The translations under genes and the position numbers were made by a program. A DNA stretch of 64,000 nt from Neodontobutis hainanensis. Its lineage: Eukaryota > Chordata > Actinopteri > Gobiiformes > Odontobutidae. The notes under the pieces are model-generated. The model worked only from the letters and a program-made list of their open reading frames with translations, did not search any database and was not told the origin of the DNA. Shown piece by piece: positions 1-11,405 of the stretch. The stretch is taken from contig JALDNG010001288.1 in assembly GCA_024349245.1 (NCBI GenBank), positions 1-64,000 on the forward strand. Direction: 5' to 3'. The stretch's first letter is position 1. Every line of letters starts with the position of its first letter.

Positions 1-1868
1 AAAAAGTAAAAAACAGTGAAAGGTGTTTTTAATAAACAGCAGGGTTGTAGTCGTCACCAGTTTTTAGTACAAGGCACTTTCAAATCCTCAGTTTTCAAGT
101 TCAAGACACCAAAACTAGTCCGAGTTGTGGGTGAGTTGTCAACATGGTTATTTACATCATCAACAGAAACGTTTAAGATATTTAAGTTATATAAGTCATT
201 TAAGAATATATCATACCAACTGTTTTGAACATTCATAACTTAACAACTTTTTTAAACAGGCCCGGCTTTTCTTGAAATGCTGCTAATAGCTTAATTATTG
301 CTAGTTTGACTGTAATAACTTATTTAATATAACATTAAAATCAAATAAATATAACATGAGCGCATTTTGGTCCTTGTTGTTATTGTTTATTGTTCCAACA
401 TTCTGAGATAAAATTACATGAACACATCAAAGTAGAAGAAGAACAACTTCCTAACTGGGATAATTTGATTTTCCAAGGACCACATGAATGCACCATAAAG
501 TCACCACAAAAATTGAAATTTGAGTTACCTTCAATTGATGAAACAAGTTCAAGTTAAATCCAAATATATTTGAGTCCATTCAAATCACCAAATGTTGAAC
601 CAAATCATCTGATCAACTGATACATTGATTTGGATTTGATTTGTGTGTCTATTTAGAAGATATTTAATGCTGTTTTTGCTCACACTTAAAAGTACTATAA
701 ACGTATTAATTATGAGCTGTTTATATCTAAGTCTGAAAGCTAGACAATCTGCACGTCTCTTTTTAAGTCATGGGGCAATGTCTACCTGATCAAAAAGCAG
801 GTATCTGGCAAAGACCGAAGCTCATTGAGGGGAGTTTCCAAATCTACTTTTTCCAATTTTCAGGGGAAGACAGCGTACAAAGCTCTAAAGCATGGTTACG
901 CTGAAAAGTAGTGCAGGTCTCAAAGCAAAGCGAAGCCATTACACACAGACAGAGCAGACAGGTGTCACACCTGTCAGGACGGTCCAGGCCCAGGAAGAGA
1001 AGAGGAATGTAGCACCGATGAGTTAGGGACTGTAATTTTCTGATCCTCCAAACACAGAGCTAAGCTCCTGATCAGCTGTGCCCGAGGACTTGTGTTCTGT
1101 TCTAAAGCCCTGCTTTATCTTTGTCTAAACCTTTACACTTTCTCGGCCTCGATCATAACATGTACATTTGTATTTAGCCATGCGCTGTCCTGGCTGTAGC
1201 ACATTGATAAAAATATATATAAATATAATGTTTGTAGATTATTCATTCATTATTAATGTTTTAGGCTGCAAGCCCAAATTATTTAAATATTAAATATTAA
1301 ATAGTTCTAAATGCTAAATTTCTAAATTTCTAAATGCACATACTGATGCCTGCATCAGTATGTGCTTTAACTAAGATCAGCTGTTTTACCACACACGCTT
1401 TTTAACCACCACCTCTCACGGGGCTGGCAGAGCCACAGACGAGCACGAGGAAGCGGGTCAGGAACAAGATAGCAAATATACCCCGTCTTGATCACCACCA
1501 GGCCTGTTTTGTTGCAGGATCTGTGCTGTATTGTTCTACTGCAGCTGCAGCTGTCCGAGTCTGAGTCAGGACCATCAAAACCAACTCCAAGTTCATTGAG
1601 GCCTACGCCTGAGTCACTGGCAGCCAGTTCTGCTCAGCCTTTACTTAAACCCAATGAGAGAACAAAGCCTAACTGCTCCTCTGATTGGATTAAATTAAAT
1701 TAATTCTCTATTTGTTGGAAAGCAAGGGGCTATACTGTAACAATAATAAATAAGTACTTTCTCCTTATTACCCTCCTTGTCTACAATAGCTTACACAGCA
1801 GGTATATAAATAAATACAAATATTATTGTAATGCCAGTTGTGTGTGTTTGCTTTTGTGTTAAGCTTAC

Positions 1869-1939
1869 TTGTTCTATGGAGAAAACAGGAAGAGTGACCA
1901 CTCCTTATGATCTATGAACCATTTTGGATAACGAGGTGT
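1869..1939 (-). pseudogene. Inverted copy of channel II-III linker exon (pre-domain III)
   Basis: The counterpart is the exon at 28999-29069 and has the same 71-base length. On the minus strand it reads a Cav3-like segment ending FLFSP. The CAG codon of the right copy is TAG here, which puts a stop just before the exon end. Splice sites flank it (ctgcag acceptor, gtaagc donor). The stop makes this copy non-functional as it stands. Confidence 0.72.
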
Positions 1940-2046
1940 CTGCAGTAAAAATCAAAAAGAAAACAGACATTTAAAAGATTACATCAACATTAAAGCTTGA
2001 TTAAAAGTAGTAAGTTGTATTTCATAATGTCTTTTTCACATCTTAC

Positions 2047-2106
2047 GTTTTCTACTGCTGCGGTCACTGAAGTCTGTGTGTCTTCGTGTGAGATAATGGA
2101 ATGGGC
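2047..2106 (-). pseudogene. Inverted copy of a probable II-III linker exon
   Basis: It is homologous to 28827-28890, but is 60 bases long where the right copy has 64, so the two cannot share a reading frame. A cctag acceptor and a gtaaga donor bound it on the minus strand. The sequence is a Ser/Thr-rich linker with no recognisable domain, so the exon call rests on splice signals and its position. Confidence 0.45.
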
Positions 2107-3050
2107 CTAGGACAACAGAGTTTTTTTGGACAAACACATCATCAAGCCACTATACTGTAGGCACACTGCGCACAAGTTACAAATAACAGATTACAGATGT
2201 AAAAATTTAAACACTGTGTGATTTGTAGCCTTTTTAAAAGACTATTACAGGTATTAAAGTACTGTGAGGTTTAGTCCAATGTGTATTTTTTACATTTTAT
2301 TTTTTAAAGGTTGGGGAGACTGGCTTTGTAATAATAACAAATTTGTTAATCTGTCATCTCTGTTATTGTCAGGGAGCATTGCATTAATGATTGGGGGGAC
2401 ATACTCAGAATTCAACTCTTTCTCAGAATGTAATGATCTTGAAAAATGCTGAAGCAAATTAGATTTGGAACTGGGCCGTGTAATACTTATTACACTATAC
2501 GTTTTTCTATTGCCTTTTCTCTGCCCAGAATTATGCATTTTATTTTTTTCTACGACAAAAACATATTTAAATGATCTTCGTTACAATGAGTTCTTGCACA
2601 CTCTCACCACGTGCCACTGTGTAAAACAGCGACCGAACCCAGCAGCACACAAATCTGTGGCCTGTGCTCTGTAAATATTTACTGTAGACATCCCGTTAGC
2701 CCCACACCCTGTCCCAGCGGAGGACAGTGGGGCTGGTGCTGCCTGTTAAAGGGGTTTGTCTCAAAACAGAGACTGTGGATGTGATGTGGTTTTATTGGCA
2801 TAAAGAGCAAAGGGGGAAATATAAAACATTTTTGACCTTGACCTTTCTGTTTTAAAGTCTTCTGTCTCTGATGTTGGGGCCACTCAAAATGTTCAGCTAA
2901 ACTCTAAAACATCATCTAAAAGGGAATTAGATGATGTTTTGACTGTAATTTTCTTGAGGAGGACCCATCAACATCAAATATCCCAGCCCTGACTCACTGC
3001 ATATCAATTATTATGCATCAGTGATGTATGAAAACAAAAATGGTCCTTAC

Positions 3051-3202
3051 CAGAACTTGAAATTACGAACCACGATGCTCACAAGCACGTTCAGGAGTAA
3101 ATGTTTCCCTAGCATTATCACAGCAACGAAAAAACATGCCCAGGGGCTGGTGGTGATCATGCCGTTGTACATCACGTAATTCCAGTCTTCCTGGGTCAGA
3201 AT
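3051..3202 (-). pseudogene. Inverted copy of channel domain II pore/S6 exon
   Basis: Reverse-strand copy of 27718-27870. It carries the domain II selectivity-filter motif TQEDW followed by S6. It has 152 bases against 153 in the right copy: one G is missing in the GG of the S6 end (positions 3058-3059), which breaks the frame just before the donor site. There is also a substitution in the GGGG run of the S6 segment. Part of the damaged domain II duplicate in the left palindrome arm. Confidence 0.8.
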
Positions 3203-3902
3203 CTACATCAGAGAATAAGACAAAAAGTTGTGAGCGCAAAAGTGCATCAGCAGGGGACCTCCGGGAGTTTCCAGGGAAGGTTTTAGGGTCCTTTTAATAA
3301 AAATTATTAGATTTTATGTCCATATTGCCAATACAACTAATGACAAGACAATCATTTAAAAGCCATGACAATTCAACCTGAAATTACATTTTACATTTCC
3401 CTTGACTTTTCCAACTCAAATCTAAATTGTAAATAAAAAGGATTATATTTATCCATTAAAGAATTACAAAAAACATGGTCAACAAATTATATGCAGCATT
3501 CAAGGGATTCTCAAACAGTCTTATTTGTTTGCAATCATTTTGATCACCCTTAACCTTTTTCTTTTTGATTTGATCAGTGTGTCTGTGTTACAGCTTATAG
3601 CATGAATTTCTGCAGAATGTTTCTCTTCAGTGACTCTCACAGATCTATTATACACCCTTGACACTTTCTGCTCTCTCCTGGGGACCCTCCAGCCAAAAAT
3701 GCACATAAATAAAATTAAATAAACACTGAAACATCAATATTTTTGTTCTCCATGAATCCCTGAACCAAACCTACCAAATACTCAAAATGTTTCAGGATTA
3801 AACTGATTGAATATTTGGTTGCCTGAATGTTTTTAATACTTAGTAGTATTAGGAGTCGGAAGAGACCCCAATTAGTGCTGTTACAAAGCAGACCAGGCTC
3901 AC

Positions 3903-4011
3903 CTGAAACACAGTGAGCATCGACCACAGGATGGAGTCAAAGTTTGTCCGTCTATGCACATCTTGTGTGGGAAAGTTGAATTTTGACCCAAAGCAGTGCA
4001 TCCCCAGTAGA
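3903..4011 (-). pseudogene. Inverted copy of channel domain II S5-pore loop exon
   Basis: Copy of 26909-27017, the same length of 109 bases, reading GMHCFGSKFNF and then the approach to the pore, FDSILWSMLTVFQ. This exon is undamaged in the left arm, but the exons on both sides are broken. Confidence 0.8.
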
Positions 4012-4085
4012 CTGGAATAACAGAGACATAGTCAGTAAACCTGCACTGGTAGAACCTCTATCTCTCTATTCTGAGAAGTACATGC

Positions 4086-4269
4086 CTGAAAACAAAAATG
4101 AAAAGCAGCAACAGGGACCAGAGTGGAACGGCCTCTTTCATGGTCTTCATCAGCACTAGAACTTGTTTCCACAGGTTAGGATGGGACATAATGAGGCGCA
4201 CTAGACGGCAAACGAAAGACATGCAGCACCGCCAGCATACTGCCACCTGTCGTCAGGTGCTCCATACAA
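4086..4269 (-). pseudogene. Inverted copy of channel domain II S4-S5 exon
   Basis: Copy of 26649-26834, two bases shorter (184 against 186). The loss falls inside S4, where the right arm reads FRLLRLVRLIM and the left arm breaks after FRL. The S4-S5 linker and S5 (QVLVLMKTMKEAVPLW) are still readable downstream in a shifted frame. The downstream splice donor is GC (cag|gcatgt), as in the right arm. Confidence 0.8.
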
Positions 4270-4337
4270 CTGGTACACAAAGAACCTTCAGCGTTGTGGG
4301 ACAATTCTTTAGATTACATTTAGGACACCCACATTAC

Positions 4338-4486
4338 CTTGTAATAACAATGATGAAGTCCAGCAGATTATTAAACTCTCTGAAGTAATCAAATGAATGT
4401 ATTATTAACTTCAGCACCATCTCCGTGAAGAAGATAGCATCGATGAAAATGTTACTGATCAGGAGTAACTTCGTCCACCAGAGAGG
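4338..4486 (-). pseudogene. Inverted copy of channel domain II S2-S3 exon
   Basis: Copy of 26430-26580. Here the left arm is the intact version: 149 bases, open, reading NIFIDAIFFTEMVLKLI through S2 and LLDFIIVIT in S3. The right copy has two extra bases and a TAA in the same exon. Splice signals are preserved (ctcacag acceptor, gtaatg donor). Confidence 0.82.
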
Positions 4487-5442
4487 CTGTGAGAAAAGAC
4501 ACAAAGGAAAAAGGAAATCAGGAAATAAATCTTTGTATTTATTTTATAGATGTATTATACTGTGCTGTTCAGTGCATATTTTCATTTCATGGGCTTTAAA
4601 ATAAGTAGGTAAATTTCTAAAACTTAAGGGTGCATAATTAAAATAATCTTGCATTCTTCCAGGCATTCTTGCATTATCTTAAGCATTTACACCTGGAACA
4701 CTGAACCAAATAAATGATACGGTTTATGATATCACTGCACTGTCCCAACTTTAAGCCCCCGGGTCAGAACCAATCCCACAGAAACTGAAACTAGACAACA
4801 TGTGTGAGGAATGTAATGAGCCTGCTCTGTGCCAAATCAACAGTGGCCATGACGTATTCCACAAACCAGTTCTAATTATACACTTGTGCTCATAAGTACA
4901 TATCCTGGAAGAATTTGGAAATTTTGGGAGTTGAGAATATGAATGAACTTTTTTATTCATAGTTAGTGGTTTGGTGAAGCCATTTATTATAAAAACATTT
5001 GTGTTTACTCTTTTAAAATGATAATGACAACAGACACGATCCAAATGAACTTGTTTAAAAGATTACACAAACAACTACAAGGTTAAGACAACATTGCCCA
5101 ATCAATGATGCAATTCACAGCTACATATGCTGCACTATTCCAGACGCTAGTGAGACTTGAACATGCATATTGAGTCTTCTCTGTCTCAGGCCTGTCTTGT
5201 GGTGAATAAATCTTCTGCTCTAAGTCATACATTCTGTGTCTTTCAGTCTATCTTGTCTCAAATCCAATCGGCTAAATAGAGGTGGTCAGCAGCTTTCTAC
5301 AACAGTGAGGTCCAAAAGCGTCACTAGTACCTCTAGTACTACACACAATATCTACTAGAAGTACTAGTGTGCTCAAAAATGTGCACTGGTAATAGTAGCT
5401 TTCCATAGAAGGGTTAACTAAGAATCCCCCATGTGTCTCACC

Positions 5443-6476
5443 CGTTTGATCCTCAGGAAAGTAGACCGTCCTGAAGGCATAAGCTGACAAGCTTCCAATC
5501 TTGATCAATAAAGTGGACTGTCAGGCTTAAGTATGGTTCTGAGGTTCGGCTTGACCACAGGTCAGCAGTGGTCGCGAAATATGACACTGACTTAAGTTGT
5601 TGCTCCACCCTTTCCCTAACTTCACCATAAAGTGCAGGGATAGCTGCGCTGAAAAATATTTTCGCCCAGGGAGCTCGTATCTTGGGTCGATGATTGAAAT
5701 CATTTTCCTGAAGCTTTTCCACCGTAGTAAACGGCATCATGTCCTTAGCCAAGAAGTTTGTTACAGCCTTTGTAATGTCTTTATGACGTTTAGACTGTTT
5801 GTCATAAGGCATGAATGCAGCGATCTGTGTTTGCTGCATGGGTTTCTCTTTTGACACAACTGGTGTTGGGGATGATGATGGTGGTGTTGTTTGATGGCCA
5901 GGTTGTTGGCTTAAACTTTTATGGTGCCTCATCTTCTGACTCTCAGAATGTTCTATCGGGTGGAACTGCTTCAGATGGTGGAACAGATTTGATGTGTTCC
6001 CGCTGCTAGTCGGCACTACTCCGGCACATTTTGCAGCACGCTGAAACCTGAAGTTTATCAGCTCTCAGATAGCCGAACCACTTCCATACCACTGAATTAG
6101 TCTTTCCTCTCTTATCAACTATTTCGTCTGATTTCTCCTCACTTGTGGAAGCTCGTTCAGTCAAATTTGTATTGCCGTCAGGGCGCTCATTTTGTAGCTA
6201 AAATTTGCGGCGTTGGAGATATCAGCCTACTACTGCTGTGCTGAGCACTGCTTTCGTGACTCTGCGGTGTACGTCATCACAAAAGTAGCCAATGGTGTTC
6301 TGCTCTTTCTGACGGCTGCGCACCTAACGTCCAGTCAGTGACAAATGCTGTTATATTATTATTATAATATATATTATTATATCGAAATATCGAAAATGTG
6401 TTTAATAATCATATCATCGTTATTGAAAAAAAAAATATTGCGATATATATTGATATTGAATTATTGTCCAGCCCTA
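5443..6476 (-). mobile_element. hAT DNA transposon fragment (BED finger type)
   Basis: A minus-strand hAT element truncated at its 3' end where palindrome homology begins (5442/5443). The other end, near 6476, has the reverse complement of a CAGGGCTGGACAATAATTC-type terminus, an end I associate with fish hAT elements, followed by AT-rich subterminal DNA with ATATCG motifs. It interrupts the ERV pol sequence that continues at 6477. Transposase coding remains at 5453-6150. Confidence 0.72.
5453..6150 (-). pseudogene. hAT transposase N-terminal fragment, BED zinc finger
   Basis: The main open segment is 187 residues (6016-5453). Upstream, to about 6150, the frame reads a BED-finger start (VWKWFGYL), then a histidine pair in NLFHHLKQFH. 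A Gln/Pro/Ser-rich linker follows, then the hAT core motif AIPALYGEVRERVEQQL and the DLWSSRTSEPYLSLTVHFI block. A frameshift near 5490 separates VSLCLQ from VYFPEDQTGE. The C-terminal half, including the dimerisation domain, is absent. It is a fossil that cannot make a full transposase. Confidence 0.75.
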
Positions 6477-6483
6477 GTTTAAC

Positions 6484-8046
6484 CTCAACATTCGGTAGGT
6501 TCAGAAGAGTGGTGTTGTAACGTAGCTGACGAGCAGGGGTCAAGTGAGCTGTCTTTTGTTCAGTCAGAATGTTGGAGACAGCATGTGGAGCAAAAGGGTG
6601 AGATGACTGTAGCCTACATAGGGACGAGAGGCAATTATTGCTGCTTCACAGGCTGCTAAAGGACGGAGACATGATGGGTGGCCTCTAGCAACAGGATCAA
6701 GGTGTGTCGAGAAGTAACCCACAGGCTTCAGCAGCTGTCCCTGTTTTTGGCGAGAACAGAATTCATACAACCATCACGTTCATCAACAAATTGGAAAAAG
6801 GCTTGTCAGGGTTTGGCAATGCCAATGCAGGGCTGTCTGTAGTAGCAGTTTCAAATGAGTAAATGCAGAGTCAGCCTCAGGTGTCCATGTGAATTTGGAG
6901 TGAAGTGTCATGTCTTTTTTCAGAGTAAGATCACGTAGTGGGCGTTCTACAGTAGAGTAATTTGGAATAAAAGTTCTGCAGTAAGAGCACATGCCAAGGA
7001 AAGACAGTATTTGTTTCTTAGTCATTGGTTTTGGGAAGTTGGCAATGGCTGTCACCCTGTCTGTAGTAATGCTTTTTTGTGAGTGAGTGATGACATGACC
7101 AAGAAACTGAACTTTCTGTTTTACAAACTGAATTTTAGAAAGTGAAACCTTGTGGCCCTGCTCAGCTAGGTGATTTAATAGAAGCAGTGTGTCAGTCTCA
7201 CACTGCTCCTTCGTGTCTGAACAGAGCATGATATTATCAACGTACTGCAAAATGGCAGTGTTGAAGTGTCAAATGAGATAGACTGTCACGTAATGCCTGA
7301 CAGTAAACACTAGGAGCGCAATTTAGGCCTTGTGGCATTCGAGACCAGGAATAGAGTTTTCCTGCAAATTCAAAGGCAAACCAAAACTGGGAGTCTGGAT
7401 GGACAGGTACAGAGAAAAAAGCATTTGAAACGTCAACCACAGAGAACCATTTTGAAGTTGTTGGAATTTGTGACATGATGGTGTATGGATTGGGACAGAT
7501 TGGTGCTGGAGAGTGAATAGCTTCGTTCACAGCACGCAGGTCTTGGACAAAACGCCACTCAGTGGGCATTTCCTGTGGTCTGATCTTTTTTACAGGGAAA
7601 ATTGGAGTACGGCAGGGAGAGTCAGAGCACTCAACAATTACACCTGCTTTCAGCAGAGAGTCAAAGACTGGTTTTATCCCCTGTTCAGCTTCAGGCTTCA
7701 GAGAATATTGACGTGCTTTTGGTCTGTATTCGGACTTTGGAGTTAGTTGGAGAGGTTTACAGTTTTTAATTAAACCTACATTATATTTGTGTTTGGCCCA
7801 CAATGAGTCTGGTAACTGTGTTAACAGTGGAGACACATCACTGGGTGTGGGAGGCTGAGCATCGACTTTTGCGAGTGTGTGACAGGAAGATGGGGTGGAG
7901 TCATTTTGAGGAAGAAGGTAGCAGGAGCGGTTACAATTGACTCCTGCAGTGAATGGCACATAGCATGTGTCAAGCTTGTGAGAGTGGTAAATGTCTGGAT
8001 TATCTGGGTCTTGTTTCCAGTCTGTAGCTTTTAAACATTTTGCCAT
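6484..8046 (-). pseudogene. ERV reverse transcriptase remnant (pol)
   Basis: The segment 8046-7237 reads the fingers and palm: WRFVQDLRAVN, WFSVVDVSNAFFSVPV (first catalytic Asp) and MPQGLNCAPSVY. The segment 7250-6783 reads QYVDNIMLCS, where retroviral RTs have YVDD, so the second catalytic aspartate is replaced by Asn. It continues through FLGHVIT and LSFLGMCSYCRTFIPNYS. The segment 6770-6484 holds the thumb/connection (VGYFSTHLDPVARG). Frame breaks lie near 7245 and 6780 and at the junction with the protease frame near 8040. RNase H is lost at the hAT boundary. Clearly dead. Confidence 0.83.
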
Positions 8047-8960
8047 AAAAGACCAACATCACGCCATTGTTTGTTATGTGGTTTGGCTATTGAGACATGC
8101 GGGGCTGAGTTTTGGATTTTGAAGAACTTTGACAGTTTGTGAGGTAATGGAACATTATAAGCGCAAAAATCTTGGTTAAAGTACAGTCCATTCAGAATGA
8201 GTCGGTCAGTAGTTTGTCGGTACCAGCTTTCTTCATACTGTTCATCTGGACCCATGGAGACATGCGCTGTAACATGTAGTGCATTTGCCTTCATGAATTC
8301 AGAGGATGAGCTCATGTATTGTTTAGCTTTGTGTAACACATTTGGAGTCAGCAGATGGTCCAATTTCCACTGATACACATACAATGGAGTGGTCACTTCA
8401 CATTTTATTAAGCAATATTCAGATTTGGTTTGTTTGATTTTGATACCATTTTCGTCTGCAGACAAGGTAATTCCTAGTGCGCACATAAGGTCACGACCTA
8501 TTAGGTTCACTGGACACAACTCAGACAACAGAAAGCTGTGTGTAGTGGACACTGATAGATCAGGTAAATGCCAGGTTACAGATAGAGGTTTTGTGAATGG
8601 TTCTTTAACAATCTGTCCACTCGCACTAATGGAGTGAGTTGTTTTGCCATTTAATGCAGTTTGAATTTGGTCTTTTCTGATCAGAGATTTTGTGGCCCCA
8701 GAGTCAACCATAAATGACAGAGTTTTTCCATTGATGTCACATTTTATTACCGGTAATTTTTCACACACCGATGTTGTTAACTTAGCATAGGTACCTTTAA
8801 ACATTTCAGCTTTTTTTGTCATTTCAAGTTTCTTAATGGTTTCTGTCACTAAGGCAAGCAGTGGATCAGTTGCAAGCGCGTCTTCATTGCTTGTGAGCAG
8901 TGCGGTGTTGTGTGCATCGTCAGTGACAGGTGTGGTGTCCTTTTCGTGTGTTATACTCAT
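8031..8960 (-). pseudogene. ERV protease region with DSGA active-site motif
   Basis: A 309-residue open segment. The retropepsin signature is FMVDSGATKSLI, with the Asp-Ser-Gly triad of an aspartic protease, and the flap/C-terminal motif is NLIGRDLM. The C-terminal part leads towards RT with a WRDVGLLWQN stretch and ends in a stop at 8031, one frame away from the RT segment. In retroviruses this part is made as a gag-pro-pol fusion, so the leading methionine is unlikely to be a true start. Confidence 0.78.
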
Positions 8961-9008
8961 CTCATTTTGCGAGGCGAAGTCCCTCGGTTCCTCATCATCA
9001 CCAGCCAG

Positions 9009-9462
9009 TCAGTTGGGGTCACTCAGAGCAGTGTCAGGGCGTTGGTCAGCTCGGTCTCTTCTTTTCTTGGGACAGTTGTCAGCCCAATGGCCTGGTTCAG
9101 CGCAAATGAAACACAGTTGGGACTTTCTGCGTCGCTCAACCTCGTCTCTGTCTGGACGCCCACGACCTCTTCCTCTTAGTCGTCCTCTGCCTCTGTTGAA
9201 ATGTGATGGTTGGGCAAAGGTCATTTTTGCAAAAGTGGAGACCAATTTTGCATCCACTTTTCTTTTTATTGGCACATCTGATTTCTGCGTCCTGGGCATA
9301 GCGGAGAATTTCTTGGACACGGTTTGTGTCCCATGAGCCCACCATTTTGTCTGTCATAATTTTAACAATGTCTTTTCCAAGGCCGTTTTTAACATCATTT
9401 TGAACAGTTCTTCAAATGTACTGGTGTGTTCAGCTGTCCAGGCAGTGGCAGCCTGGCCGCTG
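9009..9462 (-). pseudogene. ERV gag C-terminus: capsid end and zinc-knuckle nucleocapsid
   Basis: On the minus strand the end of capsid (AATAWTAEHTSTFEELF) leads to an Arg/Gly-rich stretch and then one CCHC zinc knuckle, CFICAEPGHWADNC, followed by a basic tail. The frame shifts near 9330. Its upstream end at 9462 abuts the terminus of a chromovirus LTR, so gag is interrupted here. The rest of capsid is not found. Confidence 0.75.
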
Positions 9463-9950
9463 TGTTATGTTCTGGTCGGATAACCCAAACGCAGGCACAC
9501 ACGCACGTACAGTTCACAAAAACAAGTTTATTTAAATGATCAACTTATAACTGTCGGTTCCTTCGGGATAACGAGGGGTAGCAGGGTCCGGACCGGGTTG
9601 AGCTGGAGCGTGAGCTGAAGGACCGGCGAGGCTCAGGGATGACCGAGGAGGCGGCGAACCGGACTGGAGGTAGGACGGGAAGGATCTGCGGTGAACAAAG
9701 GAAACAGGTAAGTACATACATAAATCCAAACTCTGACGAACGCGACGTATTACTAACTGTCGTCAATGTTACGATCTGGCGTCGAGGAGCAGGCTGCGGT
9801 GCTTCTTATTCCCTCTTGATTGTTCACTCGGCTCAGCTGGGCTTGCTTCGCCGGCGCTCCGCACACCTGTCTCCTCTCTGCGAATCCGTAGGGGCGGGAG
9901 CCCGGCGCGGAGGCCACGGCCAACTGTGCCGAGTCCTGATCCCCGTGACA
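9463..9950 (-). mobile_element. Chromovirus (Ty3/gypsy) LTR, left-arm copy
   Basis: On the minus strand it begins TGTCACGGGGATC and ends CAGAACATAACA, the TG...CA form of an LTR. It follows a purine tract (AGAGGGGGTAC on that strand), which is the polypurine tract. Length is 488 bases. The inverted counterpart is 21276-21760. The second LTR of this insertion is missing, because minisatellite lies where the body should be. Confidence 0.82.
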
Positions 9951-9954
9951 GTAC

Positions 9955-10170
9955 CCCCTCTATGGGCGCCACCTGGCGGCCTATCCATTCTCCGGATGGC
10001 GTAGAAAAATTCTCGGATCAGGATGGATCCAGAATGTTTCTCCGTGGCACCCAACAGCGTTCCTCCGGCCCATAACCCTCCCAATCCACTAAAAACTGAA
10101 GGCCTCGACCCGGCGCCGTACATCCATAATCCGCCCGTGCACCGTGTAAGCTGGGTGATCGTCAATCATC
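9955..10170 (-). pseudogene. Chromodomain remnant of chromovirus integrase, left copy
   Basis: The right-arm copy (21060-21260) reads a clear chromodomain. Here the frame is broken: the middle (the VDWEGYG part) lies in a shifted frame, while the C-terminal REFFYAIRRM is still visible. In intact chromoviruses this domain ends the integrase. The PPT and LTR follow directly, as expected. Confidence 0.68.
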
Positions 10171-10174
10171 CTGG

Positions 10175-11405
10175 GCGGGGAGGACAGGAGACTAGAGGAG
10201 GCAGAGGAGACAGAGAGACTAGAGGATTGCAGAGGTCACAGAGAGACCAGAGGAGGTAGAGGCCACAGAGAGACGAGAGGAGGCAGAGGACACAGACAGA
10301 CCAGAGGAGGCAGAGGCGACAGAGAGACTAGAGGAGGCAGAGGAGACAGAGAGACCAGAGGAGGCAGAGGCCACAGAGAGACGAGAGGAGGCAGAGGAGG
10401 CAGAGAGACCAGAGGAGGCAGAGGCCACAGAAAGACCAGGGGAGGCAAGGAGAGTCTTGAGGAGGCAGAGGCCACAGAGAGACCAGGGGAGGCAGAGGAG
10501 GCAGAGAGACCAGAAAAGGCAGATGCCTCAGAGAGACCAGAGTAGGCAGCGGCCAGAGAGAGACCAGAGAAGGCAGAGGCCACAGAGAGACCAGAGGAGG
10601 CTGAGGCCACAGAGAGACCAGAGGAGGCAGAGAGACAGAGAGACCAGAGGAGGCAGTTAGAGCAGAGGAGGCAGAGGAGGGAGAGAGACCAGAGGAGGCA
10701 GAGGCCACAGAGTGACTAGAGGAGGCAGAGGAGACAAAGAGACCCGAGGAGGCAGAAGACACAGAGAGACTAGAGGAGGCAGAGGCCACAGAGAATCTAG
10801 GATAGGCATAGGCTACAGAGAGACCAGAGGAGAGCAGAGGTTACAGAGAGACCAGTGGAGGTAGAGAGAGCAGAGGAGGCAGAGAAGGCAGAGAGACCAG
10901 TGGAGGCAGAGGAGACAGAGTGACCAGAGGAGGCAACGGGGCAGAGAGGCCACAGGAGGCAGAGGCCACAGAGAGACCAGAGGAGGCAGAGGACACAGAC
11001 AGACCAGAGGAGGCAGAGAGAGCAGAGGAGGCAGAGAAGGCAGAGAGACCAGTGGAGGCAGAGGAGACAGAGAGACCAGAGGAGGCAGAGCCCATAGAGA
11101 GACCAGAGGAGGCCGAGGCCATAGAGAGACCAGAGTAGGCAGAGAAAGAGAGACCAGAGGAGGCAGTTAGAGCAGAGGAGGCAGAGGAGGCAGAGAAACC
11201 AGAGGAGGTAGAGGCCACAGAGTGACTAGAGGAGGCAGAGGAGACCAAGAGACCAGAGGAGGCAGAGGCAATAGAGAGAGCAGTGGAGGCAGAGAGACCA
11301 GAGGGGACAGAGGAGTCAGAGAGACAAGGGAAGGCAGAGGCCACAGAGAGAGCAGAGGAGGCAGAGGCCATAGAGACACCAGAGGAGGTATAGGAGGCAG
11401 AGAGA
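10175..11405. repeat. Purine-rich 9-bp-word minisatellite, left inner array
   Basis: Tandem 9-bp words such as GAGGCCACA, GAGAGACCA and GAGGAGGCA, most often in 27-bp triplets. The plus strand is almost pure A and G apart from the CCA/CACA parts. Because the word length is a multiple of three, all six frames stay open for long stretches; these ORFs are not evidence of genes. The array joins ERV gag at 11405 and the chromovirus chromodomain at 10170. The inverted match is 19561-21040. Confidence 0.93.

Larger units (their letters stand above)
1..5442. repeat. Left outer arm of giant inverted repeat
   Basis: This stretch is the reverse complement of 25464-30862, with scattered substitutions and small indels. 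The first bases pair with about 30837-30862, and the ORFs at 54-236, 2290-2538 and 3521-3706 reappear inverted near 30650, 28382-28630 and 27214-27399. It carries an inverted copy of domain II and II-III linker exons of the calcium-channel gene. The inner limit is at 5442, where homology stops within GGTGAG. The outer limit is not seen because the arm leaves the window. Confidence 0.93.

Noticed and set aside
7513..7746. Plus-strand ORFs across the ERV pol and gag region (also 8389-8637, 8836-9336)
   Set aside because: Antisense shadows of the minus-strand RT, protease and nucleocapsid, which have clear motifs.
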